A stretch of 64,000 bases of DNA from Odiellus spinosus. Taxonomy: Eukaryota; Arthropoda; Arachnida; Opiliones; Phalangiidae. Position numbers and translations under genes: made by a program. The DNA is taken from the NCBI GenBank assembly GCA_963920705.1, contig OY987239.1, positions 7,815,504 to 7,879,503 on the forward strand, in the 5' to 3' direction. This document shows, piece after piece, positions 45,031 through 58,700 of this stretch; position 1 is the first letter of the stretch, and every line of letters starts with the position of its first letter. The notes beneath the pieces are model-generated. The model made no database searches, was not told the origin of the DNA, and saw only the letters and a list, made by a program, of their open reading frames with translations.

Positions 45031-45728
45031 ATATCATCTATTATAGCCCTGAATTTTATTTCCTCAGCAAAATCCTATAGCGACAAAGATTTCGTCCCTC
45101 TACAGTGTAATTTGTCCATGGACTCCTTGTGAAAATATTTTTTTAACTTTATCTGATGTTTAGAACAATGGAAAGCAATATTACTTAAAGCAGAAGTAGC
45201 ATTTATGAAAGATTTTTATAAAAAAAAAACGTTTAAACTACAAATGGAAAGTTAGTTACTAGTCTTGACTTTAGTAAAATAATGTAAGGTTTATTATTAC
45301 AAAATCAAGGTTTCATTACAATATTTTTCCCAATACGTTTATTATAGTAGTTATAAAAATGAAGGCATTCGAAAAATGAAACTCCTTTTCACTACTTAGA
45401 AATCTTACACAGATTTGCACGTAGCCGTATAGTATGTACATAGACCAAATTAAAAATATCAGTACTCTTTACAAGAAATAACTGATACGAAGGGTTAGTT
45501 TAGTAGACTGTAATCTCAATGTTGCGTCATTAAGTGACATTTGGGTTGGCAAATCATATTTTGAATCAGTACTTTATCAAGGCCAGTTAATATCACTCTA
45601 TTGTTTTATTTAGCCGTGTTTGTGCACTAGCTTGTATCTAAGAGTAATTTGAACAATTTTAAATTTTGGAAACTCCCGCAGTTTTCTTGAAGGAACGGGA
45701 GGTGACAATTGTAATAAAGTATTATATG

Positions 45729-46114
45729 CAGGGTGTTTCGAAAATGGTGGTACTACCCAGCTACAGTGGGTTCTATGAGTAATTTTAAGACGAAAATGTT
45801 CTATGACGTTTTGTCGTACAGGGCGCCGTTTAGGAGTTACGAAATGAATCATGTGCGGATGACCCCTTATCGTACATTAATAAACGTATACTCAATGATA
45901 AAATACGCTTAATTATTTAGCTGGTATTTTAAAAGCGCGCGCTTTATAAGCGTATTTTATCATTGAGTTTATTAATGTACGTTAAGGGGTCATCAGCGCA
46001 TAACTCTTAAACGGCGCCCCCGTATTACAAAAACTCATTGAACATTTCCGTCTTGAAATGATCCATAGAACCCGCTGTAGCTCGGTCCTACCACCATTTT
46101 CGAAACACCCTGTA
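45729..46114. mobile_element. Tc1/mariner-like MITE
   Basis: Ends CAGGGTGTTTCGAAAATGG / CCATTTTCGAAACACCCTG with TA beside each end, as for Tc1/mariner insertions. Near its centre, at 45873-45979, an inner palindrome (ATTAATAAACGTATACTCAATG) repeats the arms. No coding potential. The flanks 45031-45728 and 46115-46789 show no other feature. Confidence 0.75.
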
Positions 46115-46789
46115 TAATAAAACATTGATGTGGCAGAACCCGAGATAGAAGTCAACTGCTCAAGGTGATAGCAGACATCTCTCGCTAACATAAACACAGT
46201 GTCAATCAGTTAACCAGTTAAATGTGCCAAAGTACTAATAATACATATAGGCTTGGCAATCCCAGTTGCAACTTTCTACACAGCAGGCATTACTGTATTT
46301 CCAATTCAAAATATTAGGCACAAAAGCTTAAAACTGGTAAACATTAAACATAAACGTAAGTGCGTGTGTGGGACTCGCAACTACTCATAACACACACTGC
46401 GGAGAGAGAAAACAGCTGAAGATAGTCTGCTAGGGTTAATCACGTGTCTTCAGGTTGGCCTATCCTCGACTCTAAGCCTTTTAAAAAGTGCTGAAGTGTT
46501 CTATGTTAAATAACAAGGTTTACAACTTACAAAATCCTTCAAAACTATATCAAGAAATAAAACTGCCTAGGCTTAGTTGATCAAGTATGTCCCATTAAAG
46601 ATTAGATTACAGTCCAAAAAATAAGCCTTCCTTCTCAGTTAACAATGTAAGTAAAAAAGACCACATTTCAATGAGTTACTAAGATTGAATGGAAAGTCTC
46701 TCGATAAAATAGACACTTTTGTCTACAGATATATTAAGGTCCTTCAACGTTGAAGTTTGGCCTTCTTTACTAAATAAACCATTACTTTT

Positions 46790-49700
46790 CTATGTAAAAA
46801 GTGTAAATGAGATATCAAACCTTCGTTCCAGTTCTATATCATCATTTAGAACCTCTATACTACTCGCGTCGACGCTACTAGAACTCGAATTGCTTTTTGT
46901 TAGATCACTAGTTTTTCTCAAGCACTCGGTATCTTGGGTAACAGAATTTTCCGGCTCTGATGATGGAGTCAATTTAGACGCATCTGAAGTAAAATAAAGT
47001 TCAATTGCGTTATCTCGGATATAAACTAACCTCGAACAAACCAAAGATCGTGCGGGTATGCTTCGTGCTTTCTACACGGCAAAATGTTAGTGGCGAGCGT
47101 AACCTGATAAATAAAGCCATTGGGAATAATGCTTCACATAAGCGAGTCAGTTGTCACGATTCCACGGCGTCAATCAAAGCCTACCATATATAAATCCAAG
47201 CAAAGCTAGCTGTTCTGTCGAAAGGACAGGGTGTTTTGTGCAATATTAAACACACTACTAAAAGGGGCCGTCTAACAGAGGCTTGCGCTTCGTCTTTTTA
47301 GTGCAAGCCTCTAAAAGGGTTATAGGAGTACTAGTTATTTGATTTAGACTTAAAGTAGAGACGCAATCAGACTCACTTCAGACCTTGCAAAATTGATCTA
47401 CCTGAACCCCAAAAATAAATAAAAAAACGAAGTTTTGACCATACCCGTCTTCCTGTCTCTGCCTCTTAAAGACATGTTATTTAGCTAGCCAATAAAAATC
47501 CAATTCAATGAGGTAATCTCTCTCTGGGAATAGCTCGAGTCTGCTCACGGAATAGCATAAGGAGAGTGTAGGAAAGCCTTTTCTCACTTACAGACACGAA
47601 CTATATAGATCTGACTTCTATTTCTAGTTTGTTAGACTGTTAGTCTAGTTATGAAAAGGAATTGAGGAATTCGAAAATTCCATACTCCTAAATCAACTTC
47701 CAGGGGCCACGGCCATTGGGGTACAAATATAATCATGAATTATCTCAATACATGGCGCGCCTGCGCCTTTATCTCTCGCTCTCATACCTATCCATGCATT
47801 ACACCCGTTGCTATGGGAACCGCGTCAGGTCTCGAAGCGCGAGGAGAGGGGTTACCGTCTAGTTTGTCTCTTGTCATAGCTTAGCCAATCAGAATAGGAA
47901 CTTAGAAAGCGACATCTCTTAACAGATCAGCGCGTAAAGAGTGTACTCCAATGGCGCGCTGCCCCTGCAAGTTTTTCTTTTTTTCGGAATCGTCTATTGA
48001 AATAGACTTGAAATATTTTGATTTCAAAGTCTAGTTAGTATCCCTTTTGAACAGCAGCAGAAACTTAAAGGTACTCTACTCTGGAAACAAATTTTTAAAC
48101 GTTAAGAAGCACGTTTCATGCCAGTTAATTTGCATCCTTGCAGAACTAGGATCAGATTAGTACAGCCAACATTACATCTGTTTTATAATCAAGTAAATAA
48201 TAAAATATTTTATTTCAAACAAAACCAATATATATATATATATATAATTTATTAACTAAAATAAGTGTGATTAGAATTACACAGAATGGTTTGATTCCCA
48301 GCACTTAATTGAGATTTAACTTTGTTTATTTAAAAGCACCTGACCTAATAACAAGTGATTTTTTATCGATTCCTTATCGTTTAAATAGGCCTAATACATC
48401 AATAAAAAGTTTACAAAACAAATATTATACAAGAAATAAATTTAAAACTTACCCCAGAAAATAGGCTTAGCGGGATTCATGGAGATCATGAATTGCTTCC
48501 GTGTAAGGTCTAGGAACCAATGAGCAAAGCCCCATCGATCAAGCGAGATTTGATTGGTGGTTAGACCTTATACGCGCTAAGCCTATTTTCCGGGTAAGTT
48601 TTAAATTTATTTCTAGTTTAATATTTGTTCGTAAATTTTTTCACTTATTTATTTTTCACTTATTTAAACAATAAGGAATCGATAAAAAAATCACGTTGTT
48701 AGTTTGCTTAGTCTTAAAGACTTCCCCAAGACCTTTCTAGCGTTCTTGAGAAATAAGTTCTTCAGATTAGACGAACTTTTTTTGGTAAGGAACCTATGTA
48801 ATAAGTCCCTCCTGCAATATGTTGATGCATACCAAAATATTGACCAGAAGCATCTCCTTGTTACCTCAAATTTTGCAAATATAAGAAAAAAGGACGCTAA
48901 AATGAATCTTAAATGTTGACAGAGATCACACTGGTTCCCCCAAATATTACGAATGAGAAAAATAATCCTGAAATCAATCCTCAAATGAGAATATGAGAAA
49001 AATGCATCCCTAAAATGAATTTTCAAAGGTGACAAACATTTTGAAGTTTAAGTACCCGTAAGAAAATAAGTCCCGCCTGCAATTTCTTCTCATCTACCAA
49101 AAGATTGACAAGAACCACCTCACTATTCTGACAAATTTAAATCTCATTATGATAGGATAAACACCAATCTTAAAAAGATTGTTGATTAAAACAATTCCCA
49201 GTGGAGACGGAGAGCACGAAGTTTAAGTTAAAAGATATTTTCTCTAATGAAAGATTGTCCTGAATTATTTTATTGGTTTCTTAAAATCTATATTAACCCC
49301 AAGGCAGCAGAGACCCAAAGTCATTTCCCTTACGGAAAAAGGTTAGTCTGATTTGAAGAGGTTATCGAGAACGCTACAAAAGTCTTGGGGTAGTAGACTT
49401 TTGTAGCAATCTCGAAGACCTCTTCAGATCAGACTAACCCAAGACTTCCCCAAGACCTCTTACAGGGTTGCCACAGTTGTTTAAGATTCAAATTCCCTGA
49501 CTTTCCAGGTTATTCCCTGACCTTTTCAGCTAATACTACCCAATTTTTAACCTTTTATTTTTTATATTATTTTGCAATTGCGTTCGCCAAACTTTTTGCA
49601 TGCGTATCTTTGTTCTAATCTATACAACTCGCTGATATTTTCTATAGCTAATGATTGTTATTTCCTGCTTTCTTGAAAGATCTTTAAAATCCCTGACTTT

Positions 49701-52700
49701 TTAAAATATCTTATGATTCCCTGATTTTTTTGCTTCATTTTCAAATTCTGACTTTTACCTGTTTTCCTGACCTGTGGCAACAATGTCTTAAGACTACATA
49801 AGAATCCCGAAAGACCTCTTAAGACTACATAAGAATTCCGAAAGACCTCTTAAGACTACATAAGAATCCCGAAAGACCTCTTAAGACTACATAAGAATCC
49901 CGAAAGACCTCTTAAGACTACATAAGAATCCCGAAAGACCTCTTAAGACTACATAAGAATCTCGAAAGACCTCTTAAGACTACACAAGAATCTCGAAAGA
50001 CCTCTTAAGACTACACAAGAATCTCGAAAGACCTCTTAAGACTACACAAGAATCTCGAAAGACCTCTTAAGACTACATAAGAATCTCGAAAGACCTCTTA
50101 AGACTACATAAGAATCTCGAAAGACCTCTTAAGACTACATAAGAATCTCGAAAGACCTCTTAAGACTACATAAGAATCTCGAAAGACCTCTTAAGACTAC
50201 ATAAGAATCTCGAAAGATCTCTTAAGACTACACAAGAATCTCGAAAGACCTCTTAAGACTACATAAGAATCTCGAAAGACCTCATAAGACTACATAAGAA
50301 TCTCGAAAGACCTCTTAAGACTACATAAGAATCTCGAAAGACCTCTTAAGACTACATAAGAATCTCGAAAGACCTCTTAAGACTACATAAGAATCTCGAA
50401 AGACCTCTTAAGACCACATAAGAATCCCGAAAGACCTCTTAAGACCACATAAGAATCCCGAAAGACCTCTTAAGACCACATAAGAATCCCGAAAGACCTC
50501 TTAAGACCACATAAGAATCCCGAAAGACCTCTTAAGACTACATAAGAATCCCGAAAGACCTCTTAAGACTACATAAGAATCTCGAAAGACCTCCTAAGAC
50601 TACATAAGAATCTCGAAAGACCTCTTAAGACTACATAAGAATCCCGAAAGACCTCTTAAGACCTCTTAAGATTAATTTTTTTGGGTAAGGGAAATTTCCT
50701 ATCTAGAATGAGGAAATCAAACCATTGAACAAATCTGTAAATTTTCCCTAAAATGGAAATAAATATCTTCATAGTAAAATTAAAGCAACTTGATTAGTTA
50801 TTTCACAATCAATACTTTTTAAAAAAGCTCGCAAAATTATAAACATCATAGAAATAGAAAATAAGATTATCTCAATTAAATGCAGTGAATCGAAAACCCC
50901 AGATTTAAATTTTGGATAATATTCAAAATGTAAATATAAAATTGTTACGTTGTAATAAGTTTTTTCAGTTACGATTACATTTCAAGGTATTACCTGGAGA
51001 TGGTTTATCGTTGTTGGTATTGGTCGGAGGGGACCGATCTTTTAGGCCACTGTTTCTCGTTGGAGGGCTAATTTGACTAGGCGACAGTAACTTCAATCCC
51101 AAGATCTCCCGGACTTCGTTGGGAAGGTGAGGACAGTTGGAAAATTGCCAGTAAATAGCCTCTGCTCTACTTAACGCTTCTTCCAGATTAATTTTTAAAG
51201 TCATATCGTTCACGTGCTAGAAATAATATAAATTTATTGGTCAGGTTTTAATTAGGCCAAAATAGCTTCGCTCAACTAAGCTGCTATCTATTTGGTCCAA
51301 AATAGCCTCACTCAACTAAGGAGCTACCAAATTTGAGCAGAATAGCTTCGCTCAATGCTCAACTAAGCTGCTACCTATTTGGGCCAAACTTCCCTTGTTC
51401 AACCAAGCTGCTATCTATTTGGGCTAAAATAGCCTCGCTCAAAAGTACCATTGTTCAACTAAAGTTGGATTCACATAGACCTATTTTCACGCGTTTCACG
51501 CTCGCGCGCTAATGGTACTTCTATGAGAGCGTGAGCGTGAAACGCGTGAAAATAGGTCTGTGTGAATCCGGCTTTAGGTGCTATCTATTTGTCTAAAATA
51601 GCCTCGCTCAACTAAACTGCTACCTATTTGGGTCAAACGTCCCTTGTTCAACTAAGCTGCTAAGTATTAGGGCTAAAATAGCCTCGCTCAACGAAGAAGT
51701 TACTAAATTAGACAAAATAGTCTCACTCAACTAAAAAGGTACCAAATTAAGACTAAAATTGACTCGCTCACCTATGTAGCGACCATATTAGAACAAAATA
51801 GCTTGGGCCAAAATAGCCTCATCCAGTAAGCTGCTACATATTTGGGCCAAAATTGCCTTGCTCAAAATAATTAGACCAAAATATCCTCACTCAAGTAAGT
51901 AGCTACTATATATTTGACCAAATTAGCCAGGCTTAACTAACAATTGTAAGCTGAACCCTATTTGGGCTAAAACAGACTCCCTCAACTAAGCTGTTACCTA
52001 TTTGGGCCAAAATATACTTCTTGAACTAAGCTGCTACCTATTTGTGGGGAAATAGCCTCGCTCAACTCTTCTGCCACCTATTAGGGACAAAATCCCAAAT
52101 CAAGCTAGCTATTTAGGACAGAACAATCTCAGTCAAGCAGTTAGATATATAGGTCAAACTAGCCTCGTTCAATAAAGTAGCTAGCAAAATAGGCCAAAAT
52201 ATCTCTCATCTAAAGAGCTATTTGCGAAATGCTCACCTTTAATATTTCAGTGAGCCCAAAGTTATTTCCCACAATGGTATCTTTTTCAGGGTCCAGAATA
52301 GCCAAACACAGGATCAGATGAAAGTTCTTGCATGGCAAGTCTGTCCAAAGAATCTACGAGCAACAGTTACCGTTACCATTACCGTTACTGATACTTCCTT
52401 ACCAAAAAAAGTTAGAATGACTTGAAGAACTCGAGAACACTACAAAAGTCTTAAAGACTTCCCCAATACCTTTTAAGACTACATAAGACACCCGAAAGAC
52501 TTCCCCAAAACCTCTTAAAGGGAGAATGAAAGGCCGAAACAACCGATTTTTAAATCGATTTAGAATGCTAAAATAATGAGAAAAACAATAATATAACTCA
52601 CCAAAAATATTTCGTTATTTTATAATCAATTTCCAAAGTTCCGATGCTAAGCCTAGGCTACCTAGCTCGGTGAACTAGGCTAGCACGACCTGTATTTTTT

Positions 52701-55700
52701 TAATATTCGCGGCTGTTCTTGTCGCCAATCACGAGCGAGTACGAGTATTTTAAAAGTACGCGTACTCGCTCGTGATTGGCGACTAGATCAGACGGAAATA
52801 TTAAAAAAAAATACGGCTCGTGCTCGCCTAGTTCGCTAGCTAGGCAGCCAAGGCTTAGCATCTGCAAGTTTCGGAACTTGGAAATTGATTGTAAAATAAA
52901 GAAATATTTTTCGTGAGTTATATTATTGTTATTCTCATTATTTTAGCATTCTTAATCAATTAAAAATAGGTTGTTTTGGCCTTCCATTCTCCCTTTAAGA
53001 CTAACTTTTTGGTAAGCGCTGTGACTGAAACTTTAGGTTAGGGTAATGCTAATTTGAATGTTAAGTTAATGATAAGTACTCGCTAAACCTTAGGAAATTG
53101 GTAATTATAAATTCGTAATAAAAGCAGTCTTACCTCCCATAGTTTCATGATTGATTCAAAAGTGAATTCTCTTTTAAATATAATGAGAAGCCAACGAAAG
53201 TAGAAATACAAGTTACCAGACTCGTGACTCTCTACAATTGATAATTATAATATTTAAAAAGTAAGTTTTAAACCTTTAAACGTTCTAACGACAATATACT
53301 TACCAAGATAGTCAAAGAATTGCGGATCAGAATAATGTAACAATATCCTAAGCTGCTCCAATTGAGTTTTCATGCCTTGCTGGTCAAGATCAAAATTTGT
53401 GCCCTAAAATTGCGCCTTAACATATTAGAAACAAAGTTGATAGTAATAACCACATTGTAGGACAACAAAAGAGCAATAGGGGAAGCAAATTACTTTCGGT
53501 TGATTCACCCTTGGAAAGGGTAACTTTTCACTACCTTACGGAAAATAGTCTGATGTGAAGAGGTCCTCAAGAACACTAAAAAGGTCTTGGGGAAGTCGTT
53601 AAGACTACTCCAAGACTTATTGACATAATGAAAGACTTCCCCAAGACCTCTTAAGAGTACTTAAGACGCCCAAAGGACTTCCCCGAGACCTCTTAAGACT
53701 TAACTTTTTTTGTTAGGGCTCCTCCACAGAGTTGTAAGCCTATTTGTCTACTAGGCACGGAATGGTACGATAACGTCAAGACAAATAGAGCCAGGGCTCC
53801 CCAGCGCATAGCCCAGAAAAAATTATAGGTATTATAGGTTTTAAAAGCCAAAAATATAGGTAATTTATAGGTCCAAAAATATCAATTTATAGGACTTTTT
53901 ATAGGTTTTTAGTTTAGAAAAATAGGGGTTTTATACGAGTTGATTCCCTTTTTAACTAGTGCAGAGATTATACTAAAATATTTAAAAACTGGTTTTTAAA
54001 AACAACGTTTATTGAGTGCACTATTTGTATTGTTAAAATATATTTAAAACATTAATATAATTTTAAGACGACTCGTCTTAAAATTATATTTATGTTTTAA
54101 ATATATTTTAACAATACAAATAGTGCACTCAATAAACGTTTTTAAAAACCAGTTTTTAAATATTTTAGTATAGGGGTTTTATAGGTAGGTTTCGCTGACA
54201 TGTAATGCAATATAGGACCTGTCCCTCTGCCTTTCTTTGGCGCTACTAGCTACTCACGCCCCCTCTCGACAGTCTACCTAACCTCGAAAAAAATAGAGTA
54301 ATAATTACCAGTGACCTAGGACAGGAAACCTTTCCGTCACAGCTTGGTTTTTTGCAATCATTTGCACTTTTTCAAGCAAGAGTATAATTTTTATAGTTAT
54401 ATAGTTCATTCGTTTCGAATTTTATCACCGAAATTGAACAAATTCCCCAAAAAACAGGTATTATAGGTTAAAAAGTGAAATTATAGGTTTTTATAGGATC
54501 ACTTCAGAATTATAGGTAATTATAGGTATTATAGGTGGTCTGGGAGCCCTGTTATTGTAGCTTTGGAGATGATATATTGGACCTGCACATTTAGGCCAAA
54601 ATATCAACAGCACCTTCGAAATTTTTTGTTACAACAGTTTTGCGACTCTTTACCCCAAATTGGAAAACAAGTAGGTGGTATTTTTACAAACTGTCAAAAT
54701 AGTGTTAAGATCATAGATAACGGAAAAAAGCTTTCTTACCACCCTATCGATGAAACCAACGAAACACCAAAAGACGTCGGCTTCATTTTGATTAACGACC
54801 AGCAGAGGTGATAACAGATCACTCATCCCTTGAACGTAACCTGATGATAAATAATATCAACTAAATCTTCCAATAACTTTGATTTAAAACATTTTACGGA
54901 ATAGTTCGTACCCAGATCAAAGTTGTACATGCAATATGTCATGAGGATGTCGTTAAGCGTCTGTAAATGTTGATTTCCCTCCCCAGAATAAAATGGATGG
55001 TTCCGATCTGTCCGTCCTACGTCTTTTTCTAAGACACATAATTTCAACAATATAATTAAGACAGCCATCTTAAAATGTGAGACCTAGGAGGATATAAGGG
55101 TGAAGGAGAATTGGACTGCCTGTTTTCGCTTTGAAACAGGCTAACCGCTTTCTGGCCGCTAGCTACTAGCTTTCCCCCATTTTCCCTCATTCTGGTGGTA
55201 CATTTACGCTCAACTAGTTTGGCGCAGGTCGTCAACTCGTCGTCTATTGGTCATAGTTGAGAATTCGTGTAGCCAAGGCAACTAGATGGGCGTGAGTGTC
55301 TCCCTGCCCAAACTTGAGATCTAAGAACAGGCAATCGAACTCTCCTTCACCCCTATATCCACCTAGGTGAGATCTTCATTTTATGGTTATGAATAGAGGG
55401 ACAATATCCTGCACTAAAGTTCTAAATGAATGGAATTGGAAGCGACATTTTTAAAATTACCCACTGATCAAAAAACACGCCCCTTGCAGTCTCCACAATA
55501 AGCAAAAATCTTATAAAAAAAAAGATCAGTTGCATTAAGTTCCAAAAAAGATTGATTTGCCTAAAATTCCTTCAAAAAGCTTTTGTATTAAGTTTCAAGG
55601 ATTAAATTTGTACTTTCAATCGTATTAAAAAAGGTGTAATAATTTATTCAAGGCAAAATTAGTAGATTTATAATGACAGGCCCTAATGTCACTGATACTT

Positions 55701-58700
55701 GAGCTTATCTGTGTGCAAACTAAGTAAAAAACACCATATTTGCCCAAAAAAAAAAAAAAATAAATAAAGATCGTCCCGCTAAAATATAGGAATAAGTAAA
55801 ACTTACCAACAAGATTTTTGCGGTCCCTGTAAGCGCAAAAATGATCTTCTTGCTCTTTTGTAAAAGACTTCCATTGCAATTTGTAACGATAATAATCGTC
55901 TCTATAAGTACGAACAATCGTGATGATAAAATTAGAGTTTTTGCAAATTATTTTGTAAAAATACATAACTTTTAAAGTAGAAATAATGCTAGCTGACTCG
56001 ATTCAGGCTTTCTCAAATTATCTCCGGCCAAGCTCGCGAATTTAATCATATCAAATTGAAAAAAAAAAAAAAAAAAGGGGTTAACCCTTAGTCTATGTTG
56101 TAGTTGACCAAAGGTAGTTTTAATTTGGACCATTTGGGTAAGCCGATTTCTTTGGTTATTGCAGGTCGTGAGACCAATTTGACAGGGCCCGAATCAAGTC
56201 GATTGCGTTCCTAGTTTAAGATGTTTGAACTGGAGTCTCAGGTTTTATTTTAAGTAGTTCTTTGCGAACAATATCAATGTTTTAGTTTACGCAGGTTAAG
56301 AGTATTTAATTAGAACAAAGATAATATTATTGATGTCCAACAGTGAATTCCATTATTTTTTATTGCATGGGAACCATTGTCCTATCGCGATGAAGATAAG
56401 AAAAACTTACACTCTCTGCTTCCTTTTTGATTCCCTTTCTTTTAGAGAAGAATTTGGGTTATAGTACCCTAATAGAAACTTCCACACTTCACATCTTAAT
56501 GCTGGATCGATTCCCTATAAATATGAAGAAGGTAAAAGTGAGAATGCGACCGGACAATAAAGCCGCGTTTACACTGAACCTTGAAACAGTTTTTAAATGT
56601 TTTGAAAAGGTCATCCTGTAAAATTTTGGGGTCAAAAAATGGAAATATTTAGTTTAAAAGTGGATTGAAACATTCAAAACAGTTTCAAAATAGTTTCAAA
56701 GCGTCAAAGAAGAACGTAGCGTAATTTTCTATCGATTCATTATCGATGAAATAACTCTAATCCACTAGTAAATAAATTAACAAACCTATATCAAGCTAGA
56801 AATCGATTGTTTAACTTACACGTAAAGTAGTCTAAACAAGCATCATTGGAGAGTTTAGCTGCGTTCATACTAGGTCTAGGAATCGATTTAAACCGTTTGA
56901 ACACGATTAGCTAGAGTAGTGTAAACAGAAAACCGTCTTTTCTCGAATCAATTTGATTTCTCGAAACTGCTTCGGGAACCCGTTTAATACTGATTCGGTT
57001 TCAACAACCGATAGATCAACGCTACAGTAAATGGATTTATAAAGATCATGTGGGAAAAAAAGACACTTAAAACGATTCCTGGCGATTCGAATATCAGTTT
57101 CATTCAAAATGACAAAATGATTAGGTCTATTTAAACAATGAAGAATCAATAGAAAAATTACTTTTTGTCAGTTTGCGTTCTCCCTTTAAACAGATTATAC
57201 CAATACCCCTTTAAAAATCTTTTCCTTAATTTCAGGCCAATTTTTGATACTGCCATCGGAACTAAGATGATCGTTCCAATCTTTCATGGATAATGGTTCG
57301 CCAGTTCGTTCAATTTTAGGACGAGGAGGAAGTTCTAACTATAAACAAAGATTAAAATAAACATCCATCAAAGATAGGGTTATTAATATGTACGAGTCAA
57401 ATGAGTACTTGATAGGTCATAGAACTGAATCGAGTACTCAAAATGTCATGGAACTGAATCGAGTGCTCAAAATGTCATAGAACTGAATCGAGTACTCAAA
57501 ATGTCATAAATCTGGAACGAGTACTCGAAACGTCATAAAACTGAAATGAGTACTCGAAATTTCATAAAACTGAAATGACTACTCGAAATGTTACAGAACT
57601 GGAATGAGTATTCGAAAATTCATACAATCGGAAGGAGTACTGGAAATGATATCAAACCCACAAGAGTACTCGACACATTATTGAACCCAAATGAGGACTG
57701 TAAATGTCCCTGAACCCAAAAGAGTACTATAAACATCTTAAAACCAGAAAGAGTACTCGAAAAGTCATAGAATTTGTTAAATATTGATGGGAAATTTCAC
57801 TGGACAAACGTCCAGTTTAAAAGTTCGCTGGCCAGTTTAAAAATTACCTGAAAATTTACCAAAAAAAAAAAAAAAAATAATAATAATAATAATAATAATG
57901 AATTAGACTCAATACAATTCTTTCTGTGCTTATACGTTGTCTATGACCTAGTCCACTCTCCCCTCCCAATTTAAAGGAGTTGCTTGTCCTAAAGACGTAG
58001 TATACACTCTAATGACTTTACCAACTGTCAAATTCTAAAAGAATGTACAGTCCCAAAAACGCTATGGGTCTCAGCCACCCTCTCTCGACTCAGTCTAGTT
58101 ATTCTTATATGTGTAATACTCGTGTACGGTTTGAGGTCTTGGGTGCGTTCGCTGTAACATCTAGAGTAATTTGCTAAGTGACTAAATATTGGCTTTAAAA
58201 TCCATCGAACCATAACAAAATTGACTTAGTTAAGGACTCTAACATGTACACAATGAGTGAGTCCCTTAGTTTAGGGATTGACTGAGTTAGAACACTTGAA
58301 ATGTTTCTTAAAATAAACAATAAGGAATCTATAACAAATCGTAAATGCTGACTCACGCAAGTGATGACTTCGAAACCGGTATCTTCTTGATGATTAATGT
58401 TAATACAAGAAGGAGGTAAAACAGCCGTGTCATGGACGTGTTGATTGCAATGAAACTGCGATAAGGAAGGTAAGCTCTCGTTGAGAAATTCAGCCATTTC
58501 TTCTTCGGTAACAGTTAAGGCAGTTTTCCCGCTGTGGTACGGATGCAGAACGTAATCTTTAAAGACATTCGTAACCCGGGAGAAACCATCCATTGTTACG
58601 GTGTAAGGATCAGCAAAAAATTTCTAAAAATTGCACAAAATTACTTTAAAAAATTCGTAAGTGGAAATTATCAAGTTACCGTAACAATATCTCCTTTATC

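Larger units (their letters stand above)
49327..50691. mobile_element. CCCTTAC-end MITE expanded by a minisatellite
   Basis: Left end CCCTTACGGAAAAAGGTTAG and right end ATTTTTTTGGGTAAGGG bracket 1365 bp. Ordinary members of this family are 115-200 bp (59043-59157, 63351-63479, 53534-53718). The extra length is a nested hAT-like element (49463-49785) and a 31-bp minisatellite (49786-50670). Confidence 0.85.

Noticed and set aside
49786-50670. CRISPR-like regular array
   Set aside because: No unique spacers between units, and the setting is a eukaryotic intron. It is a plain minisatellite.
50965-50993. Read-through stop as the normal end of the TBC protein
   Set aside because: Possible, but a GTAATA donor and a phase-matched downstream exon at 46790-46983 give a better family length.
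54563-54811. Plus-strand frame of 82 codons inside a TBC intron
   Set aside because: Partly antisense to the TBC exon 54740-54840 that encodes the Gln finger; no homology of its own.
53304-55028. Suspected loss of the TBC Gln-finger exon
   Set aside because: First thought missing because no obvious match was seen. It is present at 54740-54840 and fits phase on both sides.
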